Positions 45,965 to 55,689 of a stretch of DNA of 64,000 nt are shown here, piece after piece. The notes under the pieces are model-generated. The model was not told the DNA's origin. It saw only the letters and a program-made list of their open reading frames with translations, and ran no database searches. This stretch comes from Cristatella mucedo (taxonomy: Eukaryota; Bryozoa; Phylactolaemata; Cristatellidae), in the NCBI GenBank assembly GCA_009760855.2, contig WPIO01000001.1, forward strand, positions 3,370,001-3,434,000. The letters run 5' to 3'. Both the position numbers and the translations under genes were made by a program. Position 1 is the stretch's first letter. Every line of letters begins with the position of its first letter.

Positions 45965-46450
45965 CATCGTTTTAAAGAAAGACGTTTGCTACCCTCTTAT
46001 TGTGAACGTCAAGAATGCTTGCAGTCCGAGAGTAAAGAGAGTTCAAAGAACAGAGAGGCTGGAAGGGTTCAAAACTGAGACTGTGTGTCATCTGCACATA
46101 ATGAAAGACTAGAGTGTGCTTGGCGAAGGAAGGCATCGGTAAGAGGGAAACTATAAAATTAAAAACAAGTGGATCTGAGTGAACAGAATCCTGAGGCACC
46201 TCATACTTAGAGGCTCATCTAATTATGATAAAAGCTTTCCAGGATGTTTATGAAGCAGCGCTGCCTAGACAGGTGGTAAGTGCATACAATAATGCTTGAG
46301 CTGTGCATATGGTGTCTCCAATGCCCAAGACTGCATTGAACACTATTTTGCTGTCATGTCTATGTGTAGAAACCGTCCGTGAAAAAATGCTTCTTAAATT
46401 GCTAGTGTCTGCATGGTGAAGATGGCATTGCAGGCTGGACTCCAAGCAGC
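45965..46450 (-). pseudogene. LINE-A palm remnant (-)
   Basis: - strand frame reads MPQDSVHSDPLVFNF (normally [12 protein letters not shown]), then FAKHTLVFHYVQMTHSLSFE (normally [20 protein letters not shown]) and SLNSLYSRTASILDV (normally [12 protein letters not shown]). The YADD is lost. Together with 44698-45215 it looks like one LINE-A insertion split by SINE2 and LINE-B. Confidence 0.7.
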
Positions 46451-46959
46451 TCCCGGCCTGGCGTGTCTAGTTCATTACTTCTGGACAGCACCCACCCCTA
46501 GCCTGGAAGGGTGGGATGCTGCAGCCTAATGCCATCCGAGGCGCCATGACTTTTCGGTGAATCGGCAAAGCTAGGACCTCGCGTGATTGGCTCACTGCTG
46601 AGTCCCTGCTCTAGTCACTGCTCGTGTTTCAGTCTACCCTCTATGAGGAGGGCAATTACCGAGCACCTGTTGCTGTGCAGGTGTCAGCTTCAAGCCGGGG
46701 AGGGGGGCTTCGAACTTGTACCCTGTAATACTAATAAAAGCGATGACATTGTAGAAAACTAAATCTTTTTCTGGGCAATTTCACATGCTAAGAAAAGCTT
46801 CCAGCTCGCCTAACGACCTGCAAGCCTCTTTTGCAGATCCCACTTCCGGCAGTCAGCTAGCAGCTGCAGTGCATGCCAGCCCCACCCCTGACAATTAGTC
46901 GGTGCAAAGCTATTCAGCTTTCGGCTCATCGGTGGTGACCGTGGCAAATGCCACCATCT

Positions 46960-47245
46960 CTCGCAGCCGTGCACTGGCTCCCCACGGGGCAGCATATCGA
47001 CTTCAAGGCTTCTGCCACTTAATCGTAGGTCCATTCATATTTCTGCTCCAGAACACCCATCGAAATCCAAAATAATCATGCTTCATACCATCGTAGCACC
47101 CAGTCTTTTGACATGGTTGTCTAACCTCTGTGCCAATAACCAACCTTAAATCCTTTGAAGGCCCTGCCTTAGGTTTGCATAGTAACTCACTCACGACTTA
47201 CTTCATGACATATCCCGACTTGATATTTAATTAAAAAAGTAAAAG
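46960..47245 (+). pseudogene. LINE-A C-terminal remnant (+)
   Basis: ALHWLPTGQHIDFKASAT corresponds to [18 protein letters not shown] of LINE-A; later NLKSFEGPA matches NLKSFGDRA. Frame broken by stops. No tail. Confidence 0.65.
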
Positions 47246-47514
47246 CCCCAAACAGTATTTGTTCCATCTATGTGAATGGTACTTCGCATACTTATTGTGC
47301 AGACATTAGACACTGTGCAGCACTATGATTAATAATTGAAATACCTTTCCAGCATTCGTTAAGTGTATAGAAAGAGAAGTCCTCTAAGGTTGCGACACAA
47401 ATGTCATCATTTTTATTATTATTTCTTCTATGCAGCAGGACGAAGGGGAGCGCCAGCCAAGAGAGTGACCAACCAAGTTGTCTCGGTTGATAATTCCTGT
47501 GACGAAAGGCTCAC

Positions 47515-47860
47515 ACAGGTGGTTGATACGCATATAAAAGATGAATCACGTGGACCCAGTAAATGCTGTCATAAATAGATGCTTTTTAAAGTTCTTTTTA
47601 AATGTGGCCAAGTCAGGAGATGTCGTGACACTTGTCGGGATTGCATTCCGTTCAGCTCACTTAGCATGGCTCGTCTGCCTCTAGCCGTCCTAATAGTAAT
47701 AACAATAACATAACGATAAGACGTGTATAGTGCCTTCAGAGAGCTCAATCTCTTCTTAGAAGCTTTTCATATGCTGTAAGGGAAGCATGTCAGTATTGCT
47801 AGTGAGCATGCACGGCATCAGAACGCTCAGGGTCGCAAAAGAAATTTACAGGGAGATGTA
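47515..47860 (-). mobile_element. LINE-A composite fragment, sister of 41575-42003
   Basis: Contains the same succession as 41575-42003: ATGAATCAC...AGTAAATGCTGTCATAAATA, the TGTCGGGATTG block, an (AAT/AAC)n, then the second subfamily tail and TATTGCTAGTGAGCATG, ending GGGTCGCAAAAGAAA. Both copies share one LINE-to-LINE junction. Confidence 0.75.
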
Positions 47861-48477
47861 ACTGGAGATGTCACCAGCAATCACGTAGGTGAGATTTTCT
47901 TTTTACTCAACAGTGGAGTCTTTAGCCAAAGCCCAACCTTCTTCTCTTACGTTGGCCCTGCCACATTATTTACCATTTGGAAGGGCCGGTGCTTTGACAG
48001 CCTATCGCGGCCAAGTTGCTTGTTGGCACTATGCGAATTCAAAATTCGCTCAAACAATAGTCGCACTACCACGAAGTACTTTATTGCACAGCTTGGCTGC
48101 ATTGGCTGGCAGGTTTTTTCTATATTATTTTCCATAATCAAGATCAGCAGGGCCTGTCCCCTTGTATGACCTTCAGCTTGTTTTATTCGGAACTTGAATT
48201 CTATATGGGGACACTTTTTTCGGTAGTGGCCCGAAAGCAGACTTTCCACTAGGTATCGCAGCATCATCTGACTAAGAAAAGAGTTCTCTTGACATCTGCT
48301 TCATTCTGCCTTTGCAGAATGAGTAAACGGCACAGCCGAGAAAAAGGACAAGTTATCAAGCACGAGAACAAAAACACAAAAATAATGCACTAGCGAGCTC
48401 GAAAAATAATGAGCACTGCACATACACATTGCACGAGCAACCGGGAAATACATTTGGCACAAAGCCGAATATAATTA
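47861..48477. other. Unannotated; 3' flank of sulfiredoxin gene
   Basis: No recognisable gene. The part nearest 48477 would be the sulfiredoxin 3' UTR (- strand). No clear polyadenylation signal was found. Confidence 0.45.
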
Positions 48478-48681
48478 CTACTTCAGGTCGGGTGTCGACG
48501 CCCCTAAATATGGCCTAAGATCAGACACCGTTCCTCGGACCAATTTAGCTGGTATGCTCTCTTTTCCAAGTCGCCTGTATGCCTCAAAGCGATGGCAGCC
48601 ACCAAAAGAATAGTAGTAATCGCCACCGGACGACCCGGTGATCCACAGCACATCAATCGGCGAAACTTCCAACTGGCTTTC
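48478..48681 (-). CDS. SRXN1: Sulfiredoxin exon 2
   Basis: 67 codons plus TAG. Begins [13 protein letters not shown], contains the FGGCHR active site and the GASTPDLK terminus. Acceptor CATTTATTTTCTAG. Confidence 0.96.
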   Translation of the reverse strand, partial: ESQLEVSPIDVLWITGSSGGDYYYSFGGCHRFEAYRRLGKESIPAKLVRGTVSDLRPYLGASTPDLK

Positions 48682-49905
48682 CTAGAAAATAAATGAACGC
48701 TTTAAGTCGTGCAAATTTCAAGAGCAGTTAGGCTTGGCCTCAAAACACTATCTTGCTATGTGAGAGAGAGGAGACAGACAGAAAGAGCGAGAGAGACACA
48801 GAGAGAGACAGAGTAAGAAAAATGGTAAAGGGGGAGGTTGTGAAAGACTCAAGACATGGAGGGGAGATTACGCTGACAGAGGGGGAGAGAATAAAACCGG
48901 AAGCAGGAAGACAGAGATAAGACGGCGAAGAGAGAAGAAGTAAGAAAGATGACAATCTACGTCTTTGGTCACGGTTTCACCTTGGGCATCATACTCCGTC
49001 TTAGTTAACGGTAAAGAGCAGGGTGTAAAAGAGCGAATGCTTCAAGGGGAGCAGCTCCAGTTCTGCTCAGAAGATGGAACGCCAGCTGCTTCTAATATTT
49101 AGCACGAATTTTTGGCACCAACACTCTGCAGTCAAGCACGCGCTCAAACCAATTGAAGTTAATTTTGCAGCGTCACTCACGCAGCGCAGACGCTAGCTAG
49201 CCTGCCTTAAGGGCACGCGACGTTAGGTCGAGGTGACAACGATATTAGCCGCCGTGGCGCCAACTCAGCAGACGTCAGCAGTCAGACGTCAGCAGTCTCG
49301 TAGCACTGCATTCGCATGGGGCAACTAATAGTCTTTCTTTCGCTTTACGCTAGACGACGGAAGAGATAGCAGATCCACGGCTCTTCACAAAAAGCATTAC
49401 TCCTAGCTCCTTCTTAACTTCCTCCCAAAGTCCTTACGCAACTCTGCGGTCGTCACGCTCCGGGCACTCGTGGCGCGGTTGCATCATTCGCACGTTTTTT
49501 GCTAATTGGCTCGAGCGACGATGCGGCCGTCGGTCGCTGCACCAATGCCGAAATAAAAATGACGCAGGCGTAGACGATGACCACAGCTTCATGGAAAGAC
49601 GAATCGCATCATCATGGAAAAGTGAGCGCAAATGCTGAGCAGCTGCTGCACCACCGCACAACCATTGGCCAGCCGAAGCCGCAGCAGCCGAAAAACACGA
49701 GCGAGAGGAGGCCGCGAAAGACCAGTACCTTGATTGTTTGCATTAGAGAATTGACCTTCGCTTCATCTAGAACCGACGGGATGGGCCGTTTGATCACTCG
49801 AACGGGAACGTCGTGCACCTCATCGATGTTCGCCGTGTGCACTGAACACATGACGACAACGACGGCTAGCGGAAGCAGCAGAAACGCAACCCAGCCCCAA
49901 ATCAT
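48478..49905 (-). CDS. SRXN1: Sulfiredoxin
   Basis: Sulfiredoxin uses ATP to reduce cysteine sulfinic acid in over-oxidised 2-Cys peroxiredoxins. Two exons on the - strand: 49905-49729 and 48681-48478, joined in phase 0 (donor AAG/GTACTG, acceptor TTTTCTAG). The protein has 126 residues from the ATG at 49905-49903, or 108 from a second ATG at 49851-49849 (MCSVHTAN); vertebrate SRXN1 is about 137. Exon 1 has [20 protein letters not shown] with the Lys, Ser and Thr positions that contact ATP in the family. Exon 2 has [17 protein letters not shown], with the catalytic Cys in FGGCHR, and ends [13 protein letters not shown], almost the vertebrate C terminus. All key residues are present. The extra N-terminal part from the first ATG is very hydrophobic ([14 protein letters not shown]), like a signal peptide or anchor. 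Without transcripts I cannot say which ATG is used. Confidence 0.95.
49729..49905 (-). CDS. SRXN1: Sulfiredoxin exon 1
   Basis: 59 codons, from ATG 49905-49903 to AAG before GTACTG. Carries the PSVLD-AKV nucleotide-binding segment. An alternative start at 49851 removes the hydrophobic N terminus. Confidence 0.88.
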
Positions 49906-50184
49906 TACCTTGACCTTGACAAATGGCCTTGACTCGCAGCGGTAGTTGTCGTCTCCTGGGTAAGTGCCGCCGGCCAGCGCTGTGATCGGGAGCCCGCATC
50001 GTCCCGCTGCGACTGCTTACTCCAATGGCTGAGCGATGCGGCCAACTCTATCTTTGCTGCCATACGTTCTCAGCTGTTAGCTTTTGTGCAGCTTTAGCTG
50101 CTTTTTCAGCCGTATCTTAGGCTCTAGGCGTCCGGAATCCAGTGTGACTGCAGCGATTTTTACTAGCTTGACTACTAGCTAGCT
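49906..50184. other. 5' flank of sulfiredoxin gene
   Basis: Holds the sulfiredoxin 5' region (- strand), bounded on the other side by a LINE-A 3' fragment. No promoter element is clear. Confidence 0.4.
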
Positions 50185-50755
50185 CCGACCTGCACTGGCT
50201 ACCAGTGAGGCAACGGATTGACTTCAAGGTTTTGTCGCTCACTTTTAGGTCTCTTCATTCTATGGCTCCAGCCTATCTTTCAGATATACTACCCCATCAG
50301 GCCAAGCATCGTACCACCCGTTTTTCGGAATCCAACAGTCTGGAAATACCTCGTACAAACCTTAAATCCTTTGGAGACCGTGCATTCAGCTCGTATGCTC
50401 CCAAAGCCTGGAACTCCCTCCCAACCTGCGTCAGAACATCCCATGACCTGACCACATTTAAAAGAAACTTAAAAACACACCTATTTAGGACAGCATTTAG
50501 TGGGTCCCTGTGATTCGTCCTTGATGTGCTTATGCGTGCTGACACTGTGCATGCTGCCACTAACCACATTTGCATGCTGACCCTGTGCATGTCACCCCTA
50601 ACCATATTATTCATATTGTTTGTTTTTCAAGCATGATTTTACTTACCATTCAATTGCATATCACTTTGCAGCAAATGTAAAGCGCCTAGAAATAGATTAA
50701 GTTCTCTGAGGGCGCTTTATCAAATGCAATATTATTATTATTATTATTATTAGCT
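50185..50755 (+). mobile_element. LINE-A, 3' fragment (young)
   Basis: Begins inside the C-terminal region ([17 protein letters not shown]-like) and stays open to the stop at 50511-50513. It includes [20 protein letters not shown] and [20 protein letters not shown], nearly identical to the copy at 24900-25230. The 3' UTR, the AGCGCCTAGAAATAGATTAA hairpin and (ATT)n up to 50752 are complete. Classic 5' truncation. Lies about 280 bases upstream of the sulfiredoxin ATG. Confidence 0.88.
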
Positions 50756-51990
50756 GCGCCAGACTCGCGATGCTGCTGACTTGTGCGTCGGTGGCCTGCG
50801 TTAGGCGCCGCCCGCATGCTGTGCATAGGAAACTGGACGCCTGTTCAGGCATCTAAAGGCAAACTAGACCTAGAGCTTCTCTGAGCGGCGAGTCTGCACT
50901 GGCATGATAGGCCTATCGGCAGTCGAATGCGTATTAGGTGTTAGCGAAGCAAATCGTACAAATCATAAGAAAATCCAGTGTTAAATATCCGATCGAATCA
51001 ATCAGCCGTTGCTTACACATTTTTTGGGCACGATACTGGGAGCCGCTGGCTGTATCGCGCAGGCCGGCTGCTTAGGGTTTTCGGAAAAGTACCCACCAGT
51101 AAGCTACAGTATTGTGGGAGGGGTGCATTTCTGAAGTCGGATGATGTAACCGAGGCGTTTGACGACCTGACTTCAAAAGGCTCGCGTGCTAGGGCAGCGC
51201 GAACCGGACAAAGCCTCATGCAAGAGTTCCGCGAATATGTTTCGCTGGGCGAACGCGGACCACTTTCGTAGCGGGACCTAAATCCTAAATGCACGTTTCG
51301 CCGGTCGAACGAGTGGCGAGCCTAAGCTCTTAGGTTTAGCTGCTCAGACTCACATAGGTTTCGTGACCCAGCAGATTGGCTCGCTGATGGTCGAATCGGC
51401 TCTCGCATGTGGAAGAAGAAAGAGAACGGGTAACGTCCGTGCAGGCCGATTGACAGTGCAAAAGAGAAAACGAACGATGCCTGAGTCACATGACCCAAGT
51501 TACAACTGGCTGACCCGTGTTGAAGCTGGCTTGGGTGGGGTGAGGGGGGCAGAGGCAGCAAGTGTATCCCTATAGAAGTACCCGAGCACGAATCGACTTC
51601 GGAAATCAAAAAGCGATTTCTATGAGTGATAGTGCACTATGTATGTAGGGGAACATCTGCTTTACGTTTACACTCGGAAGAAGTTATTAAGGCAAGTTGA
51701 CCCGGCTTCCGGTTGCTCGACCGAAGGGTCGACTCTCGTTAATTGGCTCTTCTAGGCAAGATATGGGGGCTACCAAATGCTTGCGATTCAATGCCGCGTT
51801 CGGTAATCACGTTAGGATGACGGTTATAACATCTATCTCAGGAAAATAAAGAGGATTAGCGCTCGGGTTTTTATTCCGGGTGGACAACTGCATATTGATA
51901 TATAGGAGCAGTTGGATTGATGAGCGTGGAGATGATTGCAGGATGTGCAGGCGGAACAGTCTAAAGCGGTGACACCCCTTACGAATGATC
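50756..51990. other. Unannotated intergenic DNA
   Basis: A + strand frame at 50978-51271 is open for 97 codons but shows no domain and is shadowed by an equally long - strand frame. I see nothing I can name. Confidence 0.45.
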
Positions 51991-51991
51991 T

Positions 51992-52131
51992 TGCGGCTGG
52001 ATTGGTCCAATGATTAAGGTGCTCGAACCGACCAAAGTCTGGCTGAGGTCGTGGGCTCGAGCTCCGTAGCATATGTGAAGCGCCCAAATAGAGATTAAGT
52101 TCTCTTGGAGCGCTATACAAGTGAATTATAT
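51992..52131 (+). mobile_element. SINE2 copy
   Basis: GCGGCTGGATTGGTCCAATG, ATTAAGGTGCTCGAACCGAC, B box GGGCTCGAGCTCC, CATATGTGAAGCGCCCAAAT, AGAGATTAAGTTCTCTTGGA, GCGCTATACAAGTGAATTAT. Confidence 0.85.
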
Positions 52132-52830
52132 TATTAATTATCTAGCTATTCCAAGAGCAATATTGGTTGTCTCGGCGTCTGAGCATGCATATTTGTATCT
52201 GGAAGGGCGAGCTGGAAGGCCTGGTAAACATCGCTGTGCATTCGGCTGGAGTTATTTTATTTCTGCTTTCTTGCTGACCGGTTTGAGCTACCACAAAATC
52301 CGTTACGTAGCACATGCTATTTGCACCGTACGTGAATGCGATGATATCGATTAAGACCAGTGCTCGTGGGCTGGCTGTGGTGTTGCCTGACGCCGGCACA
52401 CCAAAAGGACACAGCTTACCCCAGCTTTGGTCTGTGAACTCAGTTCTTGTCCGAACACATCGCTATTGCTAAATACCGTTTTTTCAGAAGGCCTGCTTGC
52501 CACTAGCAATCGTTAATGACTCTTAGGCCGACCATTGCTGTGAAATCAATTACTGTGAGTCTTAAAAATGTACAGATGTTAGAACGTCTCAGTGCACTTA
52601 ATCCTTGCATGCAGAATTCTCATAATGCACTGTCATTTCTATTTTGTCGCCAATCCCTATAATGGCCGTAGAACGCGAAAGCTAGCTGTCGATTTTCCAA
52701 AAGGGCGTTTGGCAGGAGAATTTACTCTCGGTTACTTTTCTGCTTTCTAGTTATTGTGAAGCACATTTCACATTGCATTATCACTTTCGCAAGCTGTGCT
52801 ATGGTGTGCTCTGTGTGTATATATATATAA
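52132..52830. other. Unannotated intergenic DNA
   Basis: No gene or repeat recognised. Confidence 0.45.
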
Positions 52831-52945
52831 ATAATTTGTATAGCATCCTAAGAGAACTTAATCTCTATAAGGTGCTTCACATATGCCACACGGCTCGGCC
52901 CACGACCTCAGTCGTCAAAGGCGAGCACCTTTATCCCTGGGGCAA
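52831..52945 (-). mobile_element. SINE2 copy (head incomplete)
   Basis: - strand AAGGTGCTCGCCTTTGACGA, GTGGGCCGAGCC B-box remnant, CATATGTGAAGCACCTTAT, AGAGATTAAGTTCTCTTAGG, ATGCTATACAAATTATTTAT. The first bases of the head are missing. Confidence 0.75.
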
Positions 52946-53272
52946 ACAGGAGATACTATTTGAGTACTTTGCGGTAACCGTTAGCATGCTTGAAATGCCA
53001 TCTCGCGAAATTTTAAATACAGTCACTGTGTTTGCTACAGATAGGGCATGAAATAGCCCGCTTCTAATGAACTAAGAATATTTTTAGCCCGGATGAAAAA
53101 TGGACAGAGCCTCTCATGCATTTCGAGTGGACAGTCTGCCGGAACCAACTTTTCGGCTACTGATTGTCACTCATCTCATCGGGTCCCTTGATCTGGCTTG
53201 GAATGGCCTTGGTTCGGGATTGCAGGAGTCGCAAGGAGAGGGGAGGGCTGTAATAAAGATAAAAAAGATAAA

Positions 53273-53614
53273 GGTCGGCTGATCCAACAGCCTAATTTAG
53301 ATAGTGGCAGAAGAGCCTCAAAAGCTATCACACTGCTCCCAGCAGGCCATAAAATAGATTCATCAATGTAATTCATTTGTATAGCGCCCTGAGAGAACTT
53401 TATCTCAATTTAGGCGCTTCGCATACACCTGTATGCCAGGGAGCTCGAGCCCACGACCTTGGTCATCAAATGCATTCACTTTGACGTCGGTTCGAAGCGA
53501 ACACCCTAACCACTGAGCCAAACCAGTGTGTGGCAGGATCGTCTGCTGCAGGACTCAAACCTAAGTGGGTCGTGAAGAGCGAGCGCCTTACCGCTGGGCT
53601 GACAGCCGGGGGGG
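53273..53614 (-). mobile_element. SINE3 split by SINE2
   Basis: Tail part 53273-53350 reads GAGCAGTGTGATAGC, TGAGGCTCTTCTGCCACTAT and AGGCTGTTGGATCAGCC on the - strand. The head part 53528-53614 reads CCGGCTGTCAGCCCAGCGGT, AAGGCGCTCGCTCTTCACGA and B box GGTTTGAGTCCTGCAGC. Between them sits a complete SINE2 (53369-53527). The SINE3 is therefore older than that SINE2 insertion. Confidence 0.65.
53369..53527 (-). mobile_element. SINE2 copy nested in SINE3
   Basis: - strand: CACTGGTTTGGCTCAGTGGT, TAGGGTGTTCGCTTCGAACC, GGGCTCGAGCTCC B box, GCGAAGCGCCTAAATTGAGA, TAAAGTTCTCTCAGGGCGCT, ATACAAATGAATTAC. Shares the about 20-base TTGATGACCAAGG insert with the copy at 13529, so both belong to one subfamily. 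Confidence 0.8.
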
Positions 53615-53801
53615 ATCCTGAACCTATTGGCATTTATGAGGTTCGCTGGTAAGCTTTTGCTCAGGCTGGTTGCCTACAGAGATGTTGCAAGCCAACTGCT
53701 TTCTGTGCCATAACCGTCAGGCAACACGGGCAGCGCTGACGTAACCTTGGCCTCTGTTCTTTGGCTGTAGGCTCTTTGCATTAGCTGCCAGCATAGGCAT
53801 C

Positions 53802-53915
53802 ATGAGTCTGCAAGAACTTGGGCGAATCGTATCGACGCTGGGAGAGGTTCGCTCGTATGTCAGGTTTAAGAATCTGAGTCGCAGTGCCATCTCAGTCATC
53901 TGGATTGATTTCGAA
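53802..53915 (+). CDS. VHL: VHL-like exon 1
   Basis: 38 codons from ATG to GAA/GTACGG. First strands of the beta domain; ISVIWIDFE corresponds to LPVWLNFDG. Confidence 0.8.
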
Positions 53916-54971
53916 GTACGGCGAGGGCATGTGCAGGGCGAGTGAGTGAGTGTTCACGCTGCACTCGCCGCCTTGTCGCTGGTCTCTGCCGCCTGACTCT
54001 TGCAGGGTCACGGCTGTCTTTACGATCCACCGGGAGGACTGCTGCCGTACGAAGTCCTCGACATTGACACGTTCGCCGAGCACAAGTGGGTATTCAGAGC
54101 GGTGGGCACTGGCTACCGACTGTGCACCGTGCACGACGAGGACATCTGGTGTGCCCGTCCCTGTGGGCAGCAATCGGCTCAGGCGTTGTACGAAGGCGAC
54201 CGTGAGCGAGTGCTCGCATGCATCCGAACACCGGGTAACGCCTACATCCGTCCAGCAGCTGTGCAGCGTGTGTTCCTTTGTCTGTCCCTGCCTTTAGCTT
54301 TCGGCAGGTGTAAATGTTACATGCAGCCCTTGAGCTGAATTTGCCTCTTGGGCAGGAGAGGCACGAACTCCTGGCCGATTAGCGTTTTCCGACTGCCGGC
54401 AGGTGGGCCGGCAGGTGGGACGGCAGGTGGGCCGGCAGGTGGGCCGGCAGGTGGAGTGGCTTCGGCAGCCTCAGCGGCTCACCTCGCTTGGCCTTGGACC
54501 GGTGGCAGTTTTGTCACTGTTTCATTTGTCGTCGGCGGACGGCAGCGGATGCTCACCCTTTCTGCTGCCGTTTTTCGAAGCTGACCGAGGCTCGGCACTG
54601 GTTGCTTGGAGTCTCCCTGCTCCTTGCTCCCACGTGCTGCTCATCGTCACGAAGCTAGCTCTCAGTTGGGAGCCGCTTGCTCTCCGTTGGCTCGTCGGCT
54701 GCTTTTTGCCGCTCGGTTCCCCTGTGCTGCTGCTGCTGCTGCTGCTGCTGCATCGACGAGGGCTCCCTTTCGCCGCCCGACCGCCGGGGGGGGGGCGCTA
54801 GTCGTACGGCAGCTGCGACCCCACCTCACGACATGTCGAACGCTCACGCGGCAGTGTGTCTGCAGTGGGTGTGCCGCTCGCTTAATTTCAGTTTACACGC
54901 TCCGGGAGCTGTGCCTGATGACGCTGCAGCCTCTGCTGGCGAACAAGAGACCGCATCCGTTCGGGCGCTAG
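53802..54971 (+). CDS. VHL: VHL-like protein (HIF-binding E3 subunit)
   Basis: VHL is the substrate receptor of a Cullin-2 ubiquitin ligase that binds prolyl-hydroxylated HIF-alpha. Three exons: 53802-53915, 54006-54234 and 54892-54971, phases 0 and 1. The last two introns positions match those I know for the human gene (the third exon begins VYTL). The beta domain has SYVRFKNLSRSAISVIWIDF (human RSVNSREPSQVIF-like edge and VWLNF) and TFAEHKWVFRAVGTG (human SYRGHLWLFRDAGT). The His and Trp of the HIF pocket (human H115, W117) are present and Ser111 is Thr. Exon 3 begins VYTLRELCLMTLQPLLANK, the Elongin C-binding helix (human VYTLKERCLQVVRSL). The frame then stops at TAG 54969, giving about 141 residues. 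The neighbouring frame carries RALDIPVHLTESL, close to the family's RLDI-x-x-SL continuation, so a frame change is suspected. No acidic N-terminal extension is present. Confidence 0.82.
54006..54234 (+). CDS. VHL: VHL-like exon 2
   Basis: Acceptor CTCTTGCAG, donor CCGG/GTAACG, exit phase 1. Holds the HIF-pocket segment EHKWVFRAVGTG and the later strands (GYRLCTVHDEDIW). It is longer than the human exon by a CGQQSAQALYEGDRERVL-type insert before the exon 3 junction. Confidence 0.85.
54397..54456 (+). repeat. 12-bp minisatellite in VHL-like intron 2
   Basis: About five units of GGCAGGTGGGCC (one with GGGAC). Each unit contains GCAGGTGGG, so it also repeats potential donor-like GGTGGG sites inside the intron. 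Confidence 0.92.
54892..54971 (+). CDS. VHL: VHL-like exon 3 (as read)
   Basis: Acceptor TTAATTTCAG; the split codon G/TT gives the Val of VYTLRE, as in vertebrates. The frame ends at TAG 54969-54971. The -1 frame continues open to TAG 55037-55039 with RALDIPVHLTESLTDDCLDY, which looks like the rest of the alpha domain. Confidence 0.75.
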
Positions 54972-55115
54972 ACATCCCAGTGCATCTGACAGAGAGTCTG
55001 ACCGACGACTGTCTGGACTATTTTAAAGCAATCATGTAGCTGGCGGCGCCATCGAGGACCACCGCAAGGCGAGGCAGTGTGAGCAGGACTGGTGAGCGGT
55101 GAGAGACAGACAGAC

Positions 55116-55216
<101 letters not shown>

Positions 55217-55545
55217 CAGAGAGTCACAGAGAGAGATGGCTCAGCTCATCGATCGGTCATTGCTGCGGCTGCCGCCGGAGCAGCCTCGATCCGCTCGATG
55301 ATGCTGCTGCTTTACCCTTTCCTTCGTCGTGACCGCAGGCAGATGCCACTGCTCGCCGGCTTCAAGTGGAGAGCTCGTCGCTATGTTGTTATACATTTTA
55401 CTGTGCAAGCATTATTTCAGGAAATATACTTCCACGACTTTTGATAAAGTGTAAAGCCAGATATATCGAACCAAAGTAGGAAATGTTTCTGGAAATTTAT
55501 AAAAAAAAAGCAGAGCTGAACTCGCATTTCAAATTTTACCCTGAT

Positions 55546-55681
55546 ACCTGGTTTGGTCCAGCGGTTAAGATGTTCACCCCCACCAAGTTCTTGCTGAGGT
55601 CGTGGGATCGAGCCCCGTGGTATATCTGAAGCGCCTGAATAGAGATTAATTTTTCTTGGGGTGCTATACAAATGAATTATA
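55546..55681 (+). mobile_element. SINE2 copy
   Basis: ACCTGGTTTGGTCCAGCGGT, TAAGATGTTCACCCCCACCA, B box GGGATCGAGCCCC, TATATCTGAAGCGCCTGAAT, AGAGATTAATTTTTCTTGGG, GTGCTATACAAATGAATTAT. Confidence 0.85.
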
Positions 55682-55689
55682 TACCTGAA

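Noticed and set aside
50978-51271. 97-codon + strand frame
   Set aside because: No recognisable motif, matched by an equally long antisense frame, no splice or start support.
54348-54801. Gly/Val/Ala-rich frames in VHL-like intron 2
   Set aside because: Produced by the 12-bp minisatellite and a CTG run; both are inside an intron with good splice ends.
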